Origin: Tabrizicola caldifontis
Lineage (GTDB): Bacteria; Pseudomonadota; Alphaproteobacteria; Rhodobacterales; Rhodobacteraceae
NCBI RefSeq assembly: GCF_004762095.1
Contig: NZ_SIJH01000001.1
Coordinates: 1 to 64,000, forward strand
DNA: 64,000 nucleotides
Reading direction: 5' to 3'
The position numbers were made by a program, and so were the translations under genes. Under the pieces are notes generated by a model. The model was not told the origin of the DNA, ran no database searches, and saw only the letters and a program-made list of their open reading frames with translations. How positions within the stretch are numbered: position 1 is the first letter of the stretch; every line of letters begins with the position of its first letter. Below, in pieces: positions 46,354-56,291 of this stretch.

Positions 46354-47787
46354 TCAGTCGATCAATGGCAAGAGGCTGTCGATGCTTTTCTTCGCGTCGC
46401 CGTAGAACATCCGCGTGTTCTCCTTGTAGAACAGCGGGTTCTCGATGCCGGAATAGCCGGTGCCCTGCCCGCGCTTGGACACGATCACCTGCTTGGCCTT
46501 CCAGACCTCCAGCACCGGCATGCCGGCGATGGGGCTGTTCGGGTCTTCCTGCGCGGCCGGGTTCACGATGTCGTTCGACCCGATGACGATGGCCACGTCG
46601 GTTTCGGGGAAGTCCTCGTTGATCTCGTCCATTTCCAGCACGATGTCGTAGGGCACCTTGGCCTCGGCCAGAAGCACGTTCATGTGCCCGGGCAGACGCC
46701 CCGCGACCGGGTGAATGGCGAAGCGGACATTCTTGCCCTTGGCGCGCAGCTTGCGGGTGAGTTCGGACACCGACTGCTGCGCCTGGGCCACCGCCATGCC
46801 GTAGCCCGGCACGATGATGATGCTGTCCGCATCGTTCAGCGCCGCGGCCACGCCCTCGGCGTCGATGGCGATCTGTTCGCCCGTGACTTCCATCGCCGGG
46901 CCGGTGCTGTTGCCGAAGCCGCCGAGGATCACGCTGATAAAGGACCGGTTCATCGCCTTGCACATGATGTAGGACAGGATCGCACCCGAAGAGCCCACCA
47001 GCGCCCCCACCACGATCAGAAGATCGTTCGAAAGCGAAAAGCCGATGGCCGCCGCCGCCCAACCCGAATAGCTGTTCAGCATCGACACGACGACCGGCAT
47101 GTCCGCGCCGCCGATCCCCATGATAAGGTGGTAGCCAATGAAGAAGGCCGCCAGCGTCATCACGATCAGCGCGAGGGTAGAGCCGGATTGCAGATAGACC
47201 ACCAGCAGGACCAGCGACAAGAGCGCCGCGCCCGCGTTCAGCAGATGCCCGCCCGGCAGCTTGGTGGCCTTGCTGTCCACCTTGCCCGCGAGCTTGCCGA
47301 AGGCGATGACCGATCCGGTGAAGGTGACTGCGCCGATGAAGACGCCGAGGAAGGTCTCGATCCTCAGGATCGTCACCTCGGCCCCGGTCTTATGCGCGAT
47401 GGTCCCCGCAAAGCCGGTCAGCGCGGCGCGGGCGGCCTCGTCCAGTCCGGCGATGCGGATCAGCTCGATGTGGGTGTTGAAGCCGATGAAGACCGCCGCA
47501 AGGCCGACAAGGCTGTGCATCGCGGCGACAAGCTGCGGCATCTCGGTCATCTGCACGCGCTGCGCCACGACCCAGCCGATGGCGCCGCCGGCCAGGATCA
47601 GGACGACCGACAGCCACCACAGGCCCGCGCCGGGGCCGTAAAGCGTGGCCGCGACCGCCAGCGCCATGCCGACGATGCCATACCAGACCGCGCGCTTGGC
47701 GCTTTCCTGGCCCGAAAGCCCCCCGAGCGAGAGGATGAAGAGAACAGCGGCGACGACATAGGCCGCAGTGGTGAATCCGTAAGCCAT
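46354..47787 (-). CDS. pntB: NAD(P) transhydrogenase subunit beta
   Basis: Inner-membrane subunit with nine helices and the cytoplasmic NADP(H)-binding domain III (477 aa). The NADP-binding [12 protein letters not shown] and [14 protein letters not shown] motifs are intact, and the sequence ends SLLPLID. With PntA it uses the proton gradient to reduce NADP+ by NADH. ATG 47787, 10 bp after the pntA stop. It feeds NADPH to biosynthesis, including the sulfate reduction genes of this window. Confidence 0.96.
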   Translation of the reverse strand: MAYGFTTAAYVVAAVLFILSLGGLSGQESAKRAVWYGIVGMALAVAATLYGPGAGLWWLSVVLILAGGAIGWVVAQRVQMTEMPQLVAAMHSLVGLAAVFIGFNTHIELIRIAGLDEAARAALTGFAGTIAHKTGAEVTILRIETFLGVFIGAVTFTGSVIAFGKLAGKVDSKATKLPGGHLLNAGAALLSLVLLVVYLQSGSTLALIVMTLAAFFIGYHLIMGIGGADMPVVVSMLNSYSGWAAAAIGFSLSNDLLIVVGALVGSSGAILSYIMCKAMNRSFISVILGGFGNSTGPAMEVTGEQIAIDAEGVAAALNDADSIIIVPGYGMAVAQAQQSVSELTRKLRAKGKNVRFAIHPVAGRLPGHMNVLLAEAKVPYDIVLEMDEINEDFPETDVAIVIGSNDIVNPAAQEDPNSPIAGMPVLEVWKAKQVIVSKRGQGTGYSGIENPLFYKENTRMFYGDAKKSIDSLLPLID

Positions 47788-47797
47788 GTCTGTCCCC

Positions 47798-49369
47798 TTA
47801 CGACTTCTGGAACATGGCGAGCATGCGCCGGGTGACAAGGAAGCCGCCGAAGATGTTGATCCCGGCCATGAAGACCGCCAGCGCGGCGAGAAGGATCACG
47901 AGGAACGACCCCGAGCCGATCTGCATCAGCGCGCCGAGGATGATGATCGACGAGATCGCGTTCGTCACCGCCATCAGCGGCGTATGCAGCGAATGCGAAA
48001 CGTTCCAGATCACCTGGAAGCCGACGAAGACCGCCAGCACGAAGACGATGAAATGGCTCATGAAACTGGCCGGAGCATACAGCCCCGCCAGCAGCATCAG
48101 CCCGCCGCCGATCGCAAGAAGCAAGACCTGCTGCCGGGTCTGCGCCCTGAAGGCCGCGACCTCCTGCGCGCGGCGTTCCTCGGGCGTCAGTTCCTTCGGC
48201 TTTTCCTTGGGCTTTGCCGCGGCGATGGCCTGCACCTTGGGCGGCGGCGGCGGATAGGTCACCGCCCCCATGTGCGCCACCGTGGCGCCGCGGATCACGT
48301 CATCCTCCATGTTATGCAGGATGATCCCGTCCTTCTTCGGCGTCAGATCCGCCAGCATGTGCCGGATGTTGGTGGCATAAAGCGTCGAGGCCTGCGTCGC
48401 CATCCGGCTGGGGAAATCGGTATAGCCGATGATGATGACGCCGTTGTCGGTGACGATCCGCTGATCCGGCACCGTCAGGTCGCAGTTGCCACCGCGTTCC
48501 GCCGCGAGGTCCACGATGACTGACCCCGGCTTCATCATCCTGACCATGTCCTCGGTCCACAGCTTCGGCGCCGGCCGGCCCGGGATCAGGGCGGTGGTGA
48601 TGACGATGTCCATCTCGGGCGCCAGCTCGCGGAACTTGGCCAGCTGCTTTTCGCGGAACTCGGGGCTGGAAGGCGCGGCATAGCCGCCCGTGGCCGCCCC
48701 GTCCTGGGTCGGCTCGAATTCGAGGAACACGAAGTTCGCGCCCATCGATTCGATCTGTTCGGCCACCTCGGGGCGCACATCGAAGGCATGGGTGATCGCG
48801 CCGAGGCTGACGCTCGCCCCGATCGCGGCAAGACCGGCAACGCCTGCTCCGACCACCAGCACCTTGGCAGGAGGGATCTTGCCGGCCGCCGTGACCTGGC
48901 CGGTGAAGAAACGACCGAAGTTGTTCGCCGCCTCGATCACCGCGCGATAGCCCGCGAGGTTCGCCATCGAGGACAGCGCATCCATCTTCTGCGCGCGGCT
49001 GATGCGGGGCACCATGTCCATGGCAACCACGGTCAGGTTCTTCTTTGCTGCCGCCTCCAGCAGGTCGGGGTTCTGCGCGGGCCAGAAAAAGCTGATCAGA
49101 GTCTGACCGTCCTGAAGCGTGGCGAGTTCGGTTGCATCCGGACCCCTGACCTTGACGATCACGTCCGCCGCTGCAATCACCGCCTTTGCATCAGGCAGCA
49201 CCTCGACGCCAGCAGCGGCATAGGCAGCATCCGAAAACCCGGCCTTAGCCCCTGCCCCGGACTGGATGCAGGTCGTATGGCCCAGCTTTGCCAGTTGCAC
49301 AGCCGAATCCGGCGTCATAGCCACCCGGTTTTCCCCCGGGAAGATTTCCGTCAACGCTCCGATCTTCAC
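47798..49369 (-). CDS. pntA: NAD(P) transhydrogenase subunit alpha
   Basis: 523 aa, the full-length single-chain form: NAD(H)-binding domain I ([31 protein letters not shown] near 172-182) plus C-terminal helices of domain II (about 420-520). Rhodospirillum-type bacteria split this protein in two, but here it is fused. A Pro/Lys-rich linker ([10 protein letters not shown]...KPKEKPKE) joins the domains. Start is GTG 49369 with GGGGGA 4 bp upstream. Confidence 0.95.
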   Translation of the reverse strand: MKIGALTEIFPGENRVAMTPDSAVQLAKLGHTTCIQSGAGAKAGFSDAAYAAAGVEVLPDAKAVIAAADVIVKVRGPDATELATLQDGQTLISFFWPAQNPDLLEAAAKKNLTVVAMDMVPRISRAQKMDALSSMANLAGYRAVIEAANNFGRFFTGQVTAAGKIPPAKVLVVGAGVAGLAAIGASVSLGAITHAFDVRPEVAEQIESMGANFVFLEFEPTQDGAATGGYAAPSSPEFREKQLAKFRELAPEMDIVITTALIPGRPAPKLWTEDMVRMMKPGSVIVDLAAERGGNCDLTVPDQRIVTDNGVIIIGYTDFPSRMATQASTLYATNIRHMLADLTPKKDGIILHNMEDDVIRGATVAHMGAVTYPPPPPKVQAIAAAKPKEKPKELTPEERRAQEVAAFRAQTRQQVLLLAIGGGLMLLAGLYAPASFMSHFIVFVLAVFVGFQVIWNVSHSLHTPLMAVTNAISSIIILGALMQIGSGSFLVILLAALAVFMAGINIFGGFLVTRRMLAMFQKS

Positions 49370-49481
49370 ACTTTTCCCCCGCTTGCCTGGGCTGGTGTCC
49401 CGCCCCGAGTCATAAATTGACGCGACCACTTATCACCGCGCAACAATATTTCAAACCCCAGTTCTTCCGCCGCGCCCCGCG

Positions 49482-49957
49482 TCATTTTCGCCCCAGCCAA
49501 CGCCGGGTCCGGGCCGCCCACAGGCCGAACTCGGGGCCGAAGGCAGCAGTCAGGCGGGCCTCTTCCTCAATGATAAAGCGCGTCTGGATCAGCCAGGTGA
49601 AGCTTGCCAGCAGCGGCAGCGCCAGGATCGCATCCATCCACAGGATGGCACCAAGAAGGATGATTGCATCTGCAAGATAGATTGGATTGCGCGAAAAACT
49701 GAACAGCCCCGTGGTGACCAGCGTCGAGGGCATCCGGCGCGGAATGACGGTTGTCCGTCTCAGCGCCATCTGCGTCACTGCGGCGGCCATGATTAGCGCG
49801 CCCAGTAACACCAGAACCTTTCCCGCTGCCGCCCCCGCGTCACCAAGGACAGCGGGCGACACCAACGACAGCACCCAGGCCGCCGCCACATGCAGCGCCA
49901 GCCAGGTCGGCGGGATCAGGTCGGCGGGATGTCGATCTCGGACAGGATCGCGCGCAC
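49482..49957 (-). pseudogene. Isoprenylcysteine/phospholipid methyltransferase-like gene, frameshifted
   Basis: From GTG 49957 (GGAGGA 6 bp upstream) the frame reads VRAILSEIDIPPT and hits TGA; a 14-bp tandem duplication (49903-49930) has shifted the frame. Removing one unit restores a 153-aa membrane protein running through WLALHVAAAWVLSL to the C-terminus. The rest is intact and carries the family signature FSRNPIYLADAIILLG and EEEARLTAAFG of methyltransferases with four helices. It may be a recent inactivation, a phase-variable state or an assembly error. Internal start sites in the shifted frame look poor. Confidence 0.75.
49903..49930. repeat. 14-bp tandem duplication causing a frameshift
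   Basis: The unit caggtcggcgggat is present twice in a row. Its length is not a multiple of three, and it sits at codons 9-18 of the methyltransferase-like gene. Confidence 0.9.
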
Positions 49958-50088
49958 GGGAGGTCCTCCGGCCGCGATCTAGACAGAGCGCCGGGCGAGG
50001 CGCAAGCCGCCTTTCCCTTGCCCGATGCGGCAGCACTTGGCTTTCGCCACGACAGAGCGGATAACGGGTGATGAAGAGGAGACCGCCG

Positions 50089-51285
50089 ATGCCAATCGAT
50101 TTCGCCGCCAAGAAGGCCCAGTTCCATCTGCCCGAAGGTGTGGTGTATCTGGACGGCAACTCACTGGGGCCGATGGTCAAGACGGTGCCGGCACGGGTGG
50201 ATGCGGCGGTGCGCAACGAATGGGGCGAGATGCTGATCCGCGGCTGGAACCACGCCGGGTGGATGGCGCAGCCGCGGATGCTGGGCGACCGGATCGCCCG
50301 ACTGATCGGGGCCGAGGCCGGCACGGTGGTTCTGGGCGACACGCTGTCGATCAAGGTCTATCAGGCGCTGGCCTCGGCACTGGATCTGAACCCGAAGCGC
50401 CGGGTCATCCTGTCGGATACCGGCAACTTTCCGTCCGACCTCTACATGGCCGAGGGCCTGTGCCGGACACTGGGCGGCCAATACCGGCTGAAGACCGTTG
50501 CCCCCGAAGAGGTGATGTCGGCCATCGACGAAAGCGTCGCCGTGGTCATGCTGACCGAGGTCGATTACCGCACCGGGCGGCGGCATCACATGGCCGACAT
50601 CACCCGGCGCGCACATGAACTTGGCGCGCTAACCGTATGGGATCTGGCCCATTCCGCGGGCGCAATCACCGTCGATCTTGTCGGCGCCAGGGCCGATTTC
50701 GCCGTGGGCTGCACTTACAAATACCTTAACTCCGGCCCCGGCGGCCCGGCCTTCATCTATGTTGCCCCGCGCCATGCCGACGCTGCGCGCCCTGCCCTTT
50801 CGGGCTGGCTGGGGCACGAGGCGCCTTTCGCCTTCGACCTGTCCTACCGCCCCGGCCAGGGGATCGAGCGGATGCGGGTCGGCACGCCTCCGGTCCTGCA
50901 GATGGCCGCCCTCGAGGCGGCGCTGGAGATATGGGAGGATGTGGATCTGCATGAGGTTCATGCCCAGTCGCTGCGGCTCCAGGACCAGTTCATCAAGGGG
51001 GTGGAAAGCCGCGCGCCGATGCTGCAACTGGCCACCCCCCGGTCGCATCTGATGCGCGGCAGCCAGGTGTCTTTCCGCCACCCCGAAGGTTATGCGATCA
51101 TGCAGGCGCTGATCGCCGAGGGGGTGATCGGCGATTTCCGCGCCCCCGACATCCTGCGCTTCGGGTTCACGCCCCTTTACGTCGATGAAGATGACGTGGC
51201 CCGTGCGGTGAATGTCCTGACAAGGATACTGGACTACGGCACCTGGGACAGGCCAGAATTCAAGCAACGTGCGGCGGTGACCTGA
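50089..51285 (+). CDS. kynU: Kynureninase
   Basis: PLP enzyme that splits kynurenine to anthranilate and alanine in tryptophan breakdown (398 aa). The N-terminal YLDGNSLGPM (about 20-29), PLP lysine K211 in GCTYKYLN and the GWLGH segment are typical. ATG 50089 has AGAGGAGA 5 bp upstream. Its stop overlaps the ridA-like start. Tryptophan dioxygenase and formamidase are not in the window. Confidence 0.94.
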   Translation: MPIDFAAKKAQFHLPEGVVYLDGNSLGPMVKTVPARVDAAVRNEWGEMLIRGWNHAGWMAQPRMLGDRIARLIGAEAGTVVLGDTLSIKVYQALASALDLNPKRRVILSDTGNFPSDLYMAEGLCRTLGGQYRLKTVAPEEVMSAIDESVAVVMLTEVDYRTGRRHHMADITRRAHELGALTVWDLAHSAGAITVDLVGARADFAVGCTYKYLNSGPGGPAFIYVAPRHADAARPALSGWLGHEAPFAFDLSYRPGQGIERMRVGTPPVLQMAALEAALEIWEDVDLHEVHAQSLRLQDQFIKGVESRAPMLQLATPRSHLMRGSQVSFRHPEGYAIMQALIAEGVIGDFRAPDILRFGFTPLYVDEDDVARAVNVLTRILDYGTWDRPEFKQRAAVT

Positions 51286-51677
51286 TGATCCGGCACCTTT
51301 CACCCGAGACCATGCCGAAGCCCGCATCGCGCTACAGCCAGATCGCGCTGGCCGAGGGCGCGACCCGACGGCTGGAGATTTCCGGCCAGATCGGCATCCA
51401 CCCCGACGGCACCCTGGCCGTGGGTCTGGCCGCGCAGCTGGACGTGGCCCTGGCCAATGTTGACCGGGCGCTTGCCGCGGTCGGCATGGGGCGAGACAAC
51501 CTGATGAAGATAACCGTCTACCTGACAGAGAACAGCCCGGATGCGGTGGCCACCTACCGCGCGCGGCGCGATTTATGGGTGGGCGATGCGCCGCCTCCGG
51601 CGGCGACTCTGCTGATCGTGGCAGGCCTTGCTTCGCCGGCGTTGCTGGTCGAGGTCGATGCGGTAGCCGCCGGGTAG
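51285..51677 (+). CDS. RidA/YjgF-family protein
   Basis: 130 aa. Members hydrolyse reactive enamine/imine intermediates from PLP enzymes. The family core RLEISGQIGIHPDG and NLMKITVYLTE is present, but the usual catalytic Arg motif (R-x-x-V/C near the C-terminus) is replaced by SPALLVEVDAVA, so it may belong to a non-canonical subgroup. It is translationally coupled to kynU, a PLP enzyme, so cleanup or a pathway step is plausible. Confidence 0.88.
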   Translation: MIRHLSPETMPKPASRYSQIALAEGATRRLEISGQIGIHPDGTLAVGLAAQLDVALANVDRALAAVGMGRDNLMKITVYLTENSPDAVATYRARRDLWVGDAPPPAATLLIVAGLASPALLVEVDAVAAG

Positions 51678-51837
51678 GGCCGGGGAATTCCCGATTGGCC
51701 GCGAATTCCGCCGGATTTCACGCGCCCGTGATCCAGACCGGGGCCATGCACCGTTTGACGGAACCTCACGGCCAAGTTACCGTCACTACATTGTTTCCCG
51801 GAGGCCCGATGCCTGCGGGCAAGAAAGCGAGTGCCTT

Positions 51838-52755
51838 ATGCGCCAGACTGACATTTCCATGACCCGCAGGCTGATGGTCCTGCCCGCAGCCCTTGCCTTG
51901 ATTGCCATGGCAGCCTGCGTCGATCCGACGATCAGCCCTTCGGCCTCGAACCAGAACCTGCCGAAGCCCGAAGAGAACGTCTATGTCGCCACGATGGATG
52001 CCGGGATCCAGATCCCGGCCCTGCCGGTCGATCAGATCCCGGAAAGCCACCGCCGGCAGGTGGTGACCTATGAAACGGATCAGGCGCCGGGGACGATCAT
52101 CATCAACCCCAAGACACGACTGCTGTATTTCGTGACTGGCAAGAACAAGGCAATCCGCTACGGCATTTCCGTGGGCCGGGCCGGGTTCGAATGGTCGGGA
52201 GAGGCGATCGTCGCCGACAAGAAACCCTGGCCGACCTGGACCCCGCCGAAAGAGATGATTGCCCGTGATCCGAAGCTGGCAAAATGGGCGAATGGCCAGC
52301 CGGGCGGGCCGACCAATCCGCTGGGCGCGCGCGCGATCTATCTGACTTCGGGCGGCAAGGATTACGGTTACCGCATCCATGGCACGCCGGAATGGCAGTC
52401 GATCGGCCGCAATGCCTCTTCCGGCTGCATCCGCATGATCAACCAGGACGTGATCGATCTCTACGGCCGACTGAAGGGCGGCGAAAAGGTGATCGTGCTG
52501 ACGGCGAACGGCGAAATGCCGAAGGGCCTTTACATCCCCAACCCCCCGGCCCCGGCGAAGAAGGCCGAGACGCCGAAGCCCGCGCCGGTGATCCCGCCGA
52601 ATGCGGTGCCGGCGCTGACCATCCTGCCGCCGCCTTCCATCGCCACAGGTGGCGGCACCCCCGCGGCTACCCCGGCTGCGGCGCCGGCCCCTGCACCGGC
52701 CTGCGCAACGGCCCTGACCGACGGTGTCTGCCCGCCTGCCGCGCCCGAGAACTGA
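51838..52755 (+). CDS. L,D-transpeptidase lipoprotein (ErfK/YbiS family)
   Basis: 305 aa. A lipoprotein signal with lipobox AMAAC gives lipidated Cys27. The YkuD catalytic domain (about 77-210) has H181 (IHGTPEW) and nucleophile C197 in SSGCIRM. The C-terminal 90 residues are Pro/Ala-rich, possibly spanning to the wall. It forms 3-3 crosslinks or anchors outer-membrane proteins to peptidoglycan. ATG 51838 follows AAGAAAG. It is monocistronic with a terminator. Confidence 0.93.
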   Translation: MRQTDISMTRRLMVLPAALALIAMAACVDPTISPSASNQNLPKPEENVYVATMDAGIQIPALPVDQIPESHRRQVVTYETDQAPGTIIINPKTRLLYFVTGKNKAIRYGISVGRAGFEWSGEAIVADKKPWPTWTPPKEMIARDPKLAKWANGQPGGPTNPLGARAIYLTSGGKDYGYRIHGTPEWQSIGRNASSGCIRMINQDVIDLYGRLKGGEKVIVLTANGEMPKGLYIPNPPAPAKKAETPKPAPVIPPNAVPALTILPPPSIATGGGTPAATPAAAPAPAPACATALTDGVCPPAAPEN

Positions 52756-52778
52756 TCCGCGACCCGAAGACATGAAAC

Positions 52779-52799
52779 GGGGGCGCCATGGGCGCCCCC
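52779..52799. terminator. Bidirectional terminator hairpin
   Basis: 9-bp perfect stem gggggcgcc / ggcgccccc with a 3-nt loop between two convergent genes; short T-runs (ttt) follow on both sides a few bases out. Confidence 0.75.
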
Positions 52800-52805
52800 C
52801 ATCGT

Positions 52806-53489
52806 TTACAGCCAGCGATCATAGTCACTGACCAGAAGGTGCAGCGGAGGCTCGTCCTCGTCCACATCGGCGAAGCGGCCGATGGGCTGGACAAAGATAT
52901 TGTCGGTCAGATCGTCGTTCACGGTCGAGACCTCGCCGATCAGCACGTCGCCGCCTTCGCCCCAGAAGGCGTGCCAGTCACCCGGCATCAGCGTGACGCT
53001 TTCACCCGGTGCCAGCTTCAGCTTCTCGCCCGGGCCATAAGACCGCGCGATACCGTCGCAAAAGACCGTTCCGCCCCGGTCCTCGGCAAAGCGCCCCAGG
53101 TCGTCCGAACCGTAAAGTTCGATCACCAGAGTCGCGCCGCCGCGGTTGATGATATCCTCGGCCTTTATGACATGGGTGTGCATAGGCGACAGCTGGTCCT
53201 TGCGGCTGATCAGCAACTTTTCCGCGTAGCACATGCCCCCGCCGCGCTTAAGGTCGGCCAGCCGCCCGTTGCGCAGCGTGAAAAGGAAAAGCCCCATCTC
53301 GTCAAAGCGGCCCTGGCCGTAATCGGTGATGTCCCAGCCGCAGCGCGCATCGATCAGGGCGCGGGCAACCTCTTTCCGGGCCTTGAACTCGTCGGGTGTC
53401 CAGTAGGCAAAGGGCGGCAGGACAAAGCCGTGGCTGCGGATCATCTCGTCTGCGGCGCGCATGATGTCGTTGATGCGGGATCGTTTCAT
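52806..53489 (-). CDS. D-lyxose/D-mannose isomerase-family protein
   Basis: Cupin-fold sugar isomerase (227 aa) of the D-lyxose isomerase family. The metal-binding [15 protein letters not shown] (about 104-118) gives two His and a Glu, and a further His lies in PGDWHAFWG (about 170-178). Likely interconverts D-lyxose/D-xylulose or D-mannose/D-fructose. No sugar kinase or transporter is adjacent, so the pathway is unknown. Confidence 0.85.
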   Translation of the reverse strand: MKRSRINDIMRAADEMIRSHGFVLPPFAYWTPDEFKARKEVARALIDARCGWDITDYGQGRFDEMGLFLFTLRNGRLADLKRGGGMCYAEKLLISRKDQLSPMHTHVIKAEDIINRGGATLVIELYGSDDLGRFAEDRGGTVFCDGIARSYGPGEKLKLAPGESVTLMPGDWHAFWGEGGDVLIGEVSTVNDDLTDNIFVQPIGRFADVDEDEPPLHLLVSDYDRWL

Positions 53490-53773
53490 CTTTTCCTCTC
53501 ACGGATTCGCACGGAAAGATGACCCCATTTCGCAGAGCTTGTCACCCAAGGCGGGCCATCTGCCGCCGCAACACGGTGAAGCACCTCCAGTCCGGGTTCT
53601 GGCAGAGCCTCAGGGTCTGCCGCCGGGCCACGCAAAGCACAGAGGTCGCTCTGTCCCTTCCGGGCTGCTCAGGGTGCGCGACGACGCCGGAAAGCGTTCG
53701 CACATGCCGCAGGATCAGGCAGCAGTCCTTGGCGGACCCGCACCCTGCTATTCCAGCCAAGTCATTGATTTTA

Positions 53774-53850
53774 TGGCGCACCCGACAGGATTCGAACCTG
53801 TGACCTCTGCCTTCGGAGGGCAGCACTCTATCCAGCTGAGCTACGGGTGC
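53774..53850 (-). tRNA. tRNA-Arg (anticodon CCG)
   Basis: Reads on the minus strand as a full cloverleaf: acceptor GCACCCG/CGGGTGC, D arm AGCTGGATA, anticodon stem CTGCC/GGCAG with loop CTCCGAA (anticodon CCG), T arm ACAGG-TTCGAAT-CCTGT, discriminator G and an encoded CCA. No duplicate of its 3' end is seen nearby, so it is not visibly used as an attachment site. The 284 bp between it and the lyxose isomerase gene hold nothing I recognise. Confidence 0.97.
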
Positions 53851-54029
53851 CTGCGCTGGTCTTTAGCGGAACGTTACGGCGGTTTCAACGGCAATCGGCG
53901 TTGACCAGAGCCGTCTGTTGCCAAAGCGCCCGCCGTGGCGACAGAGCGGGCGCATCGGGCATCGGGCTCTTGACCGAATCTCTTCAGAATTGCGCAGTAA
54001 GGCGCACAAGCGACCCTGAGGAATATTCC

Positions 54030-56243
54030 GTGCCCCTGCTGCCTCGCATCCTGCGCGCCCCGGCACTGCCGCTTTCCTTCTCCAGCCTTGCCCTTCTGGC
54101 CGCTTGTGGCGGGGGCGGCGACGGGGGAACAGACCTGTCCGCGTATCTGCCCGACTTCGCAGCCCCACCACCCATCGCCATTTCGCTGCTGAGCCGTGGC
54201 TACCTGTTCGACGAAGCGGCGGTGACGGCCAGTCTCGCGGCGTTGCTGGCCCGGCCCGAATACGACAACGGTGCCGGAATCGCCTGGCTGCGTCAGTTCA
54301 TCGACCCCGGCGTGCCTGCCGGTGCCACGAACCAGCCCCTGCGTTCTTCCGGGGCGGCCTTTGCACATGCCGCAGGGTTGACCGGGACAGGCCAGGTGAT
54401 CGCGATATCAGACAGCCACATCTCGGCCACGCATGAAAGCCTGGCCGGGCGCGTCACCGTCGTGTCAAACGGGCCGGCGGTCGTCTGCGGACCATCGGTC
54501 TGTTACGACGACGAACACGGCACCTCGGTCGCCTCGGTGGCGCTTGGATTTTCGCCGAACTTTGTCGGCACCGCGCCGGGGGCGACAGCGATCTTCGGCT
54601 ACTACGGCGACCCTGGACAGTGGACCAAGCTGAGCGAACTGGGCCAGGCGGCGATCACTGCCAAGGCCGTGGCCTGGAACAATTCGTGGGGCTATGGCGG
54701 TCTTTCCGCCGACCAGTCGGGCTTCAACGCGGCCTTCGCCGGCCCGGACGGGGCGGCCTACTACAACACGCTGCACGCCTATGCCGTCAATCGCCCCGGC
54801 CCCGACCCCGAAGGGGTGGTCGTCTTCGCTGTCGCAAACGCGGACACCGGCGGATCCGGCATCATGGATGGCCTGCCCTGGCTGCGGCCAGAGTTCGAAG
54901 CCGGCTGGCTGGCCGTGGCCAACGGCGTGCCGACCGTGTCGCTGGATGGGGATGTGACGTCGGTGCATCTGCTGTCTTCGCCCTGCTACCAGTCGGCGCG
55001 CTGGTGCATCGTGGCCGACGGCTCGTGGGATGCAGCGGTCTATGGCGGGGCGATTTATGACGAAACCACTGGCTCGTCCTTTGCCGCACCACAGGTTGCA
55101 GGCGCGCTGGCCCTTCTGGCCGAAGCCTTCCCCGACCTGACACCGCACCAGTTGCGTGTGCGGCTGCTTGCCTCGGCCGATACCCTGTTCAGCGGCTTCG
55201 CGGCCGATGATCGCGTTGAACTAGCCGCCGGGTTCTTCAAGGATTATTCGGTGATCTACGGCCATGGCTTCCTGGATATCGAGGCCGCGCTGCGGCCGAT
55301 CGGGGCGGTCACGCTGCCGCTGGCAAACGGAATGGCCTTGCACACAGACACGCCGCCGCTGCGGACCGGCAGTGCCTTTGGCGATGCGGTGGAACGGTCT
55401 CTGGCAGGAACCGAGGTCGGGGTGCGCGATGCGCTGGCTGCAGGTTTCGTCATGCCCGGCGCTGCGTTGGCTTCGGGTGCACGGCCCGGGGCACAGGCAG
55501 GTCGGCTGCTGGCGCAGGGCCTTGGCGGCAACCTTACGGCAGAACGGATGGCCGAACCCGCCGCGCTGGCCACCCCCTTTGCCGCCCATGCCGGACCCGT
55601 GGCAACCCTGACCACGCCGGATGGCACTGCCAGAGCATCGATCCTGCTGCCGACGGAAGGATCGCAGACCGCCGGCTTCAGCCTGAGCCGAGCCCTGACT
55701 GACGGCGCAACGCGCATCGAGATGGGGGTGAAGCTCTTGCGCGACGACGGCGACCTGACAAGCATGGACAGCAGGAATACCGCGACCATGGCGTCGGTCA
55801 CACTCGACATCACGCAGGATCTGGGCGCAGGCGCCTTCCTGGCGCTGTCGGGCGAAGTGGGCGTCACCGACCTTGGCGGCGAAACCGCCTTCGGGGCGAC
55901 CGGCTCTGCCCGGTTTGATGCAGTCAAGCTGACGGCAGGGCAAGGCGGGATCTTTTCAGCCGGCGACCGGCTGTCCGTGGGGATCGGCATGCCGCTGGCC
56001 ATTTCTGCGGGCCGCACCATGCTGGAGCTGCCAGTGGTTCGCAATGGCGCCTCGACCGGATTCGAAAGCGTGGCGCTGGACCTTGCCCCGCAGGACCGCC
56101 AGCTGGATCTGGAAATGACTTACCAGACAGCGTTGACCGACGGGCTAGAGATGAAACTGTCGCTGATCCGATCCGACAATTTCGGCAACCGCGCCGGGGA
56201 ACGCGACACCAGCGGAGCACTTGCCTTCGCCTTCCGCTTCTGA
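54030..56243 (+). CDS. Lipoprotein subtilase with autotransporter-like C-terminus
   Basis: 737 aa. Lipobox ALLAAC gives Cys26, followed by GGGG. The S8 protease domain (about 105-430) has the triad D128 (AISDSH), H163 (DEHGTS) and S350 (TGSSFAAP). A linker starts AALRPIGAVTLPL. The C-terminal about 180 residues show alternating beta-strand patterns and end in LAFAFRF, like an outer-membrane beta-barrel signal. The layout resembles NalP of Neisseria, but the barrel part is shorter than the usual roughly 270-300 residues. GTG 54030 has GAGGAA 7 bp upstream. Likely surface-exposed; substrate unknown. Confidence 0.85.
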   Translation: MPLLPRILRAPALPLSFSSLALLAACGGGGDGGTDLSAYLPDFAAPPPIAISLLSRGYLFDEAAVTASLAALLARPEYDNGAGIAWLRQFIDPGVPAGATNQPLRSSGAAFAHAAGLTGTGQVIAISDSHISATHESLAGRVTVVSNGPAVVCGPSVCYDDEHGTSVASVALGFSPNFVGTAPGATAIFGYYGDPGQWTKLSELGQAAITAKAVAWNNSWGYGGLSADQSGFNAAFAGPDGAAYYNTLHAYAVNRPGPDPEGVVVFAVANADTGGSGIMDGLPWLRPEFEAGWLAVANGVPTVSLDGDVTSVHLLSSPCYQSARWCIVADGSWDAAVYGGAIYDETTGSSFAAPQVAGALALLAEAFPDLTPHQLRVRLLASADTLFSGFAADDRVELAAGFFKDYSVIYGHGFLDIEAALRPIGAVTLPLANGMALHTDTPPLRTGSAFGDAVERSLAGTEVGVRDALAAGFVMPGAALASGARPGAQAGRLLAQGLGGNLTAERMAEPAALATPFAAHAGPVATLTTPDGTARASILLPTEGSQTAGFSLSRALTDGATRIEMGVKLLRDDGDLTSMDSRNTATMASVTLDITQDLGAGAFLALSGEVGVTDLGGETAFGATGSARFDAVKLTAGQGGIFSAGDRLSVGIGMPLAISAGRTMLELPVVRNGASTGFESVALDLAPQDRQLDLEMTYQTALTDGLEMKLSLIRSDNFGNRAGERDTSGALAFAFRF

Positions 56244-56252
56244 CCTGAAAGG

Positions 56253-56282
56253 CCCACGGATCACTCGTGAAATCCGTGGGCG
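56253..56282. terminator. Hairpin between convergent protease and sufS genes
   Basis: 10-bp perfect arms gcccacggat / atccgtgggc with a 10-nt loop, 9 bp after the protease stop and 10 bp from the sufS stop. It can serve both genes. No clear U-tract. Confidence 0.65.
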
Positions 56283-56291
56283 CTTGCCCGG

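Noticed and set aside
53542-53826. Minus-strand open frame of 94 codons containing [16 protein letters not shown]
   Set aside because: This is the common false peptide made by translating a tRNA gene; the frame overlaps tRNA-Arg at 53774-53850.
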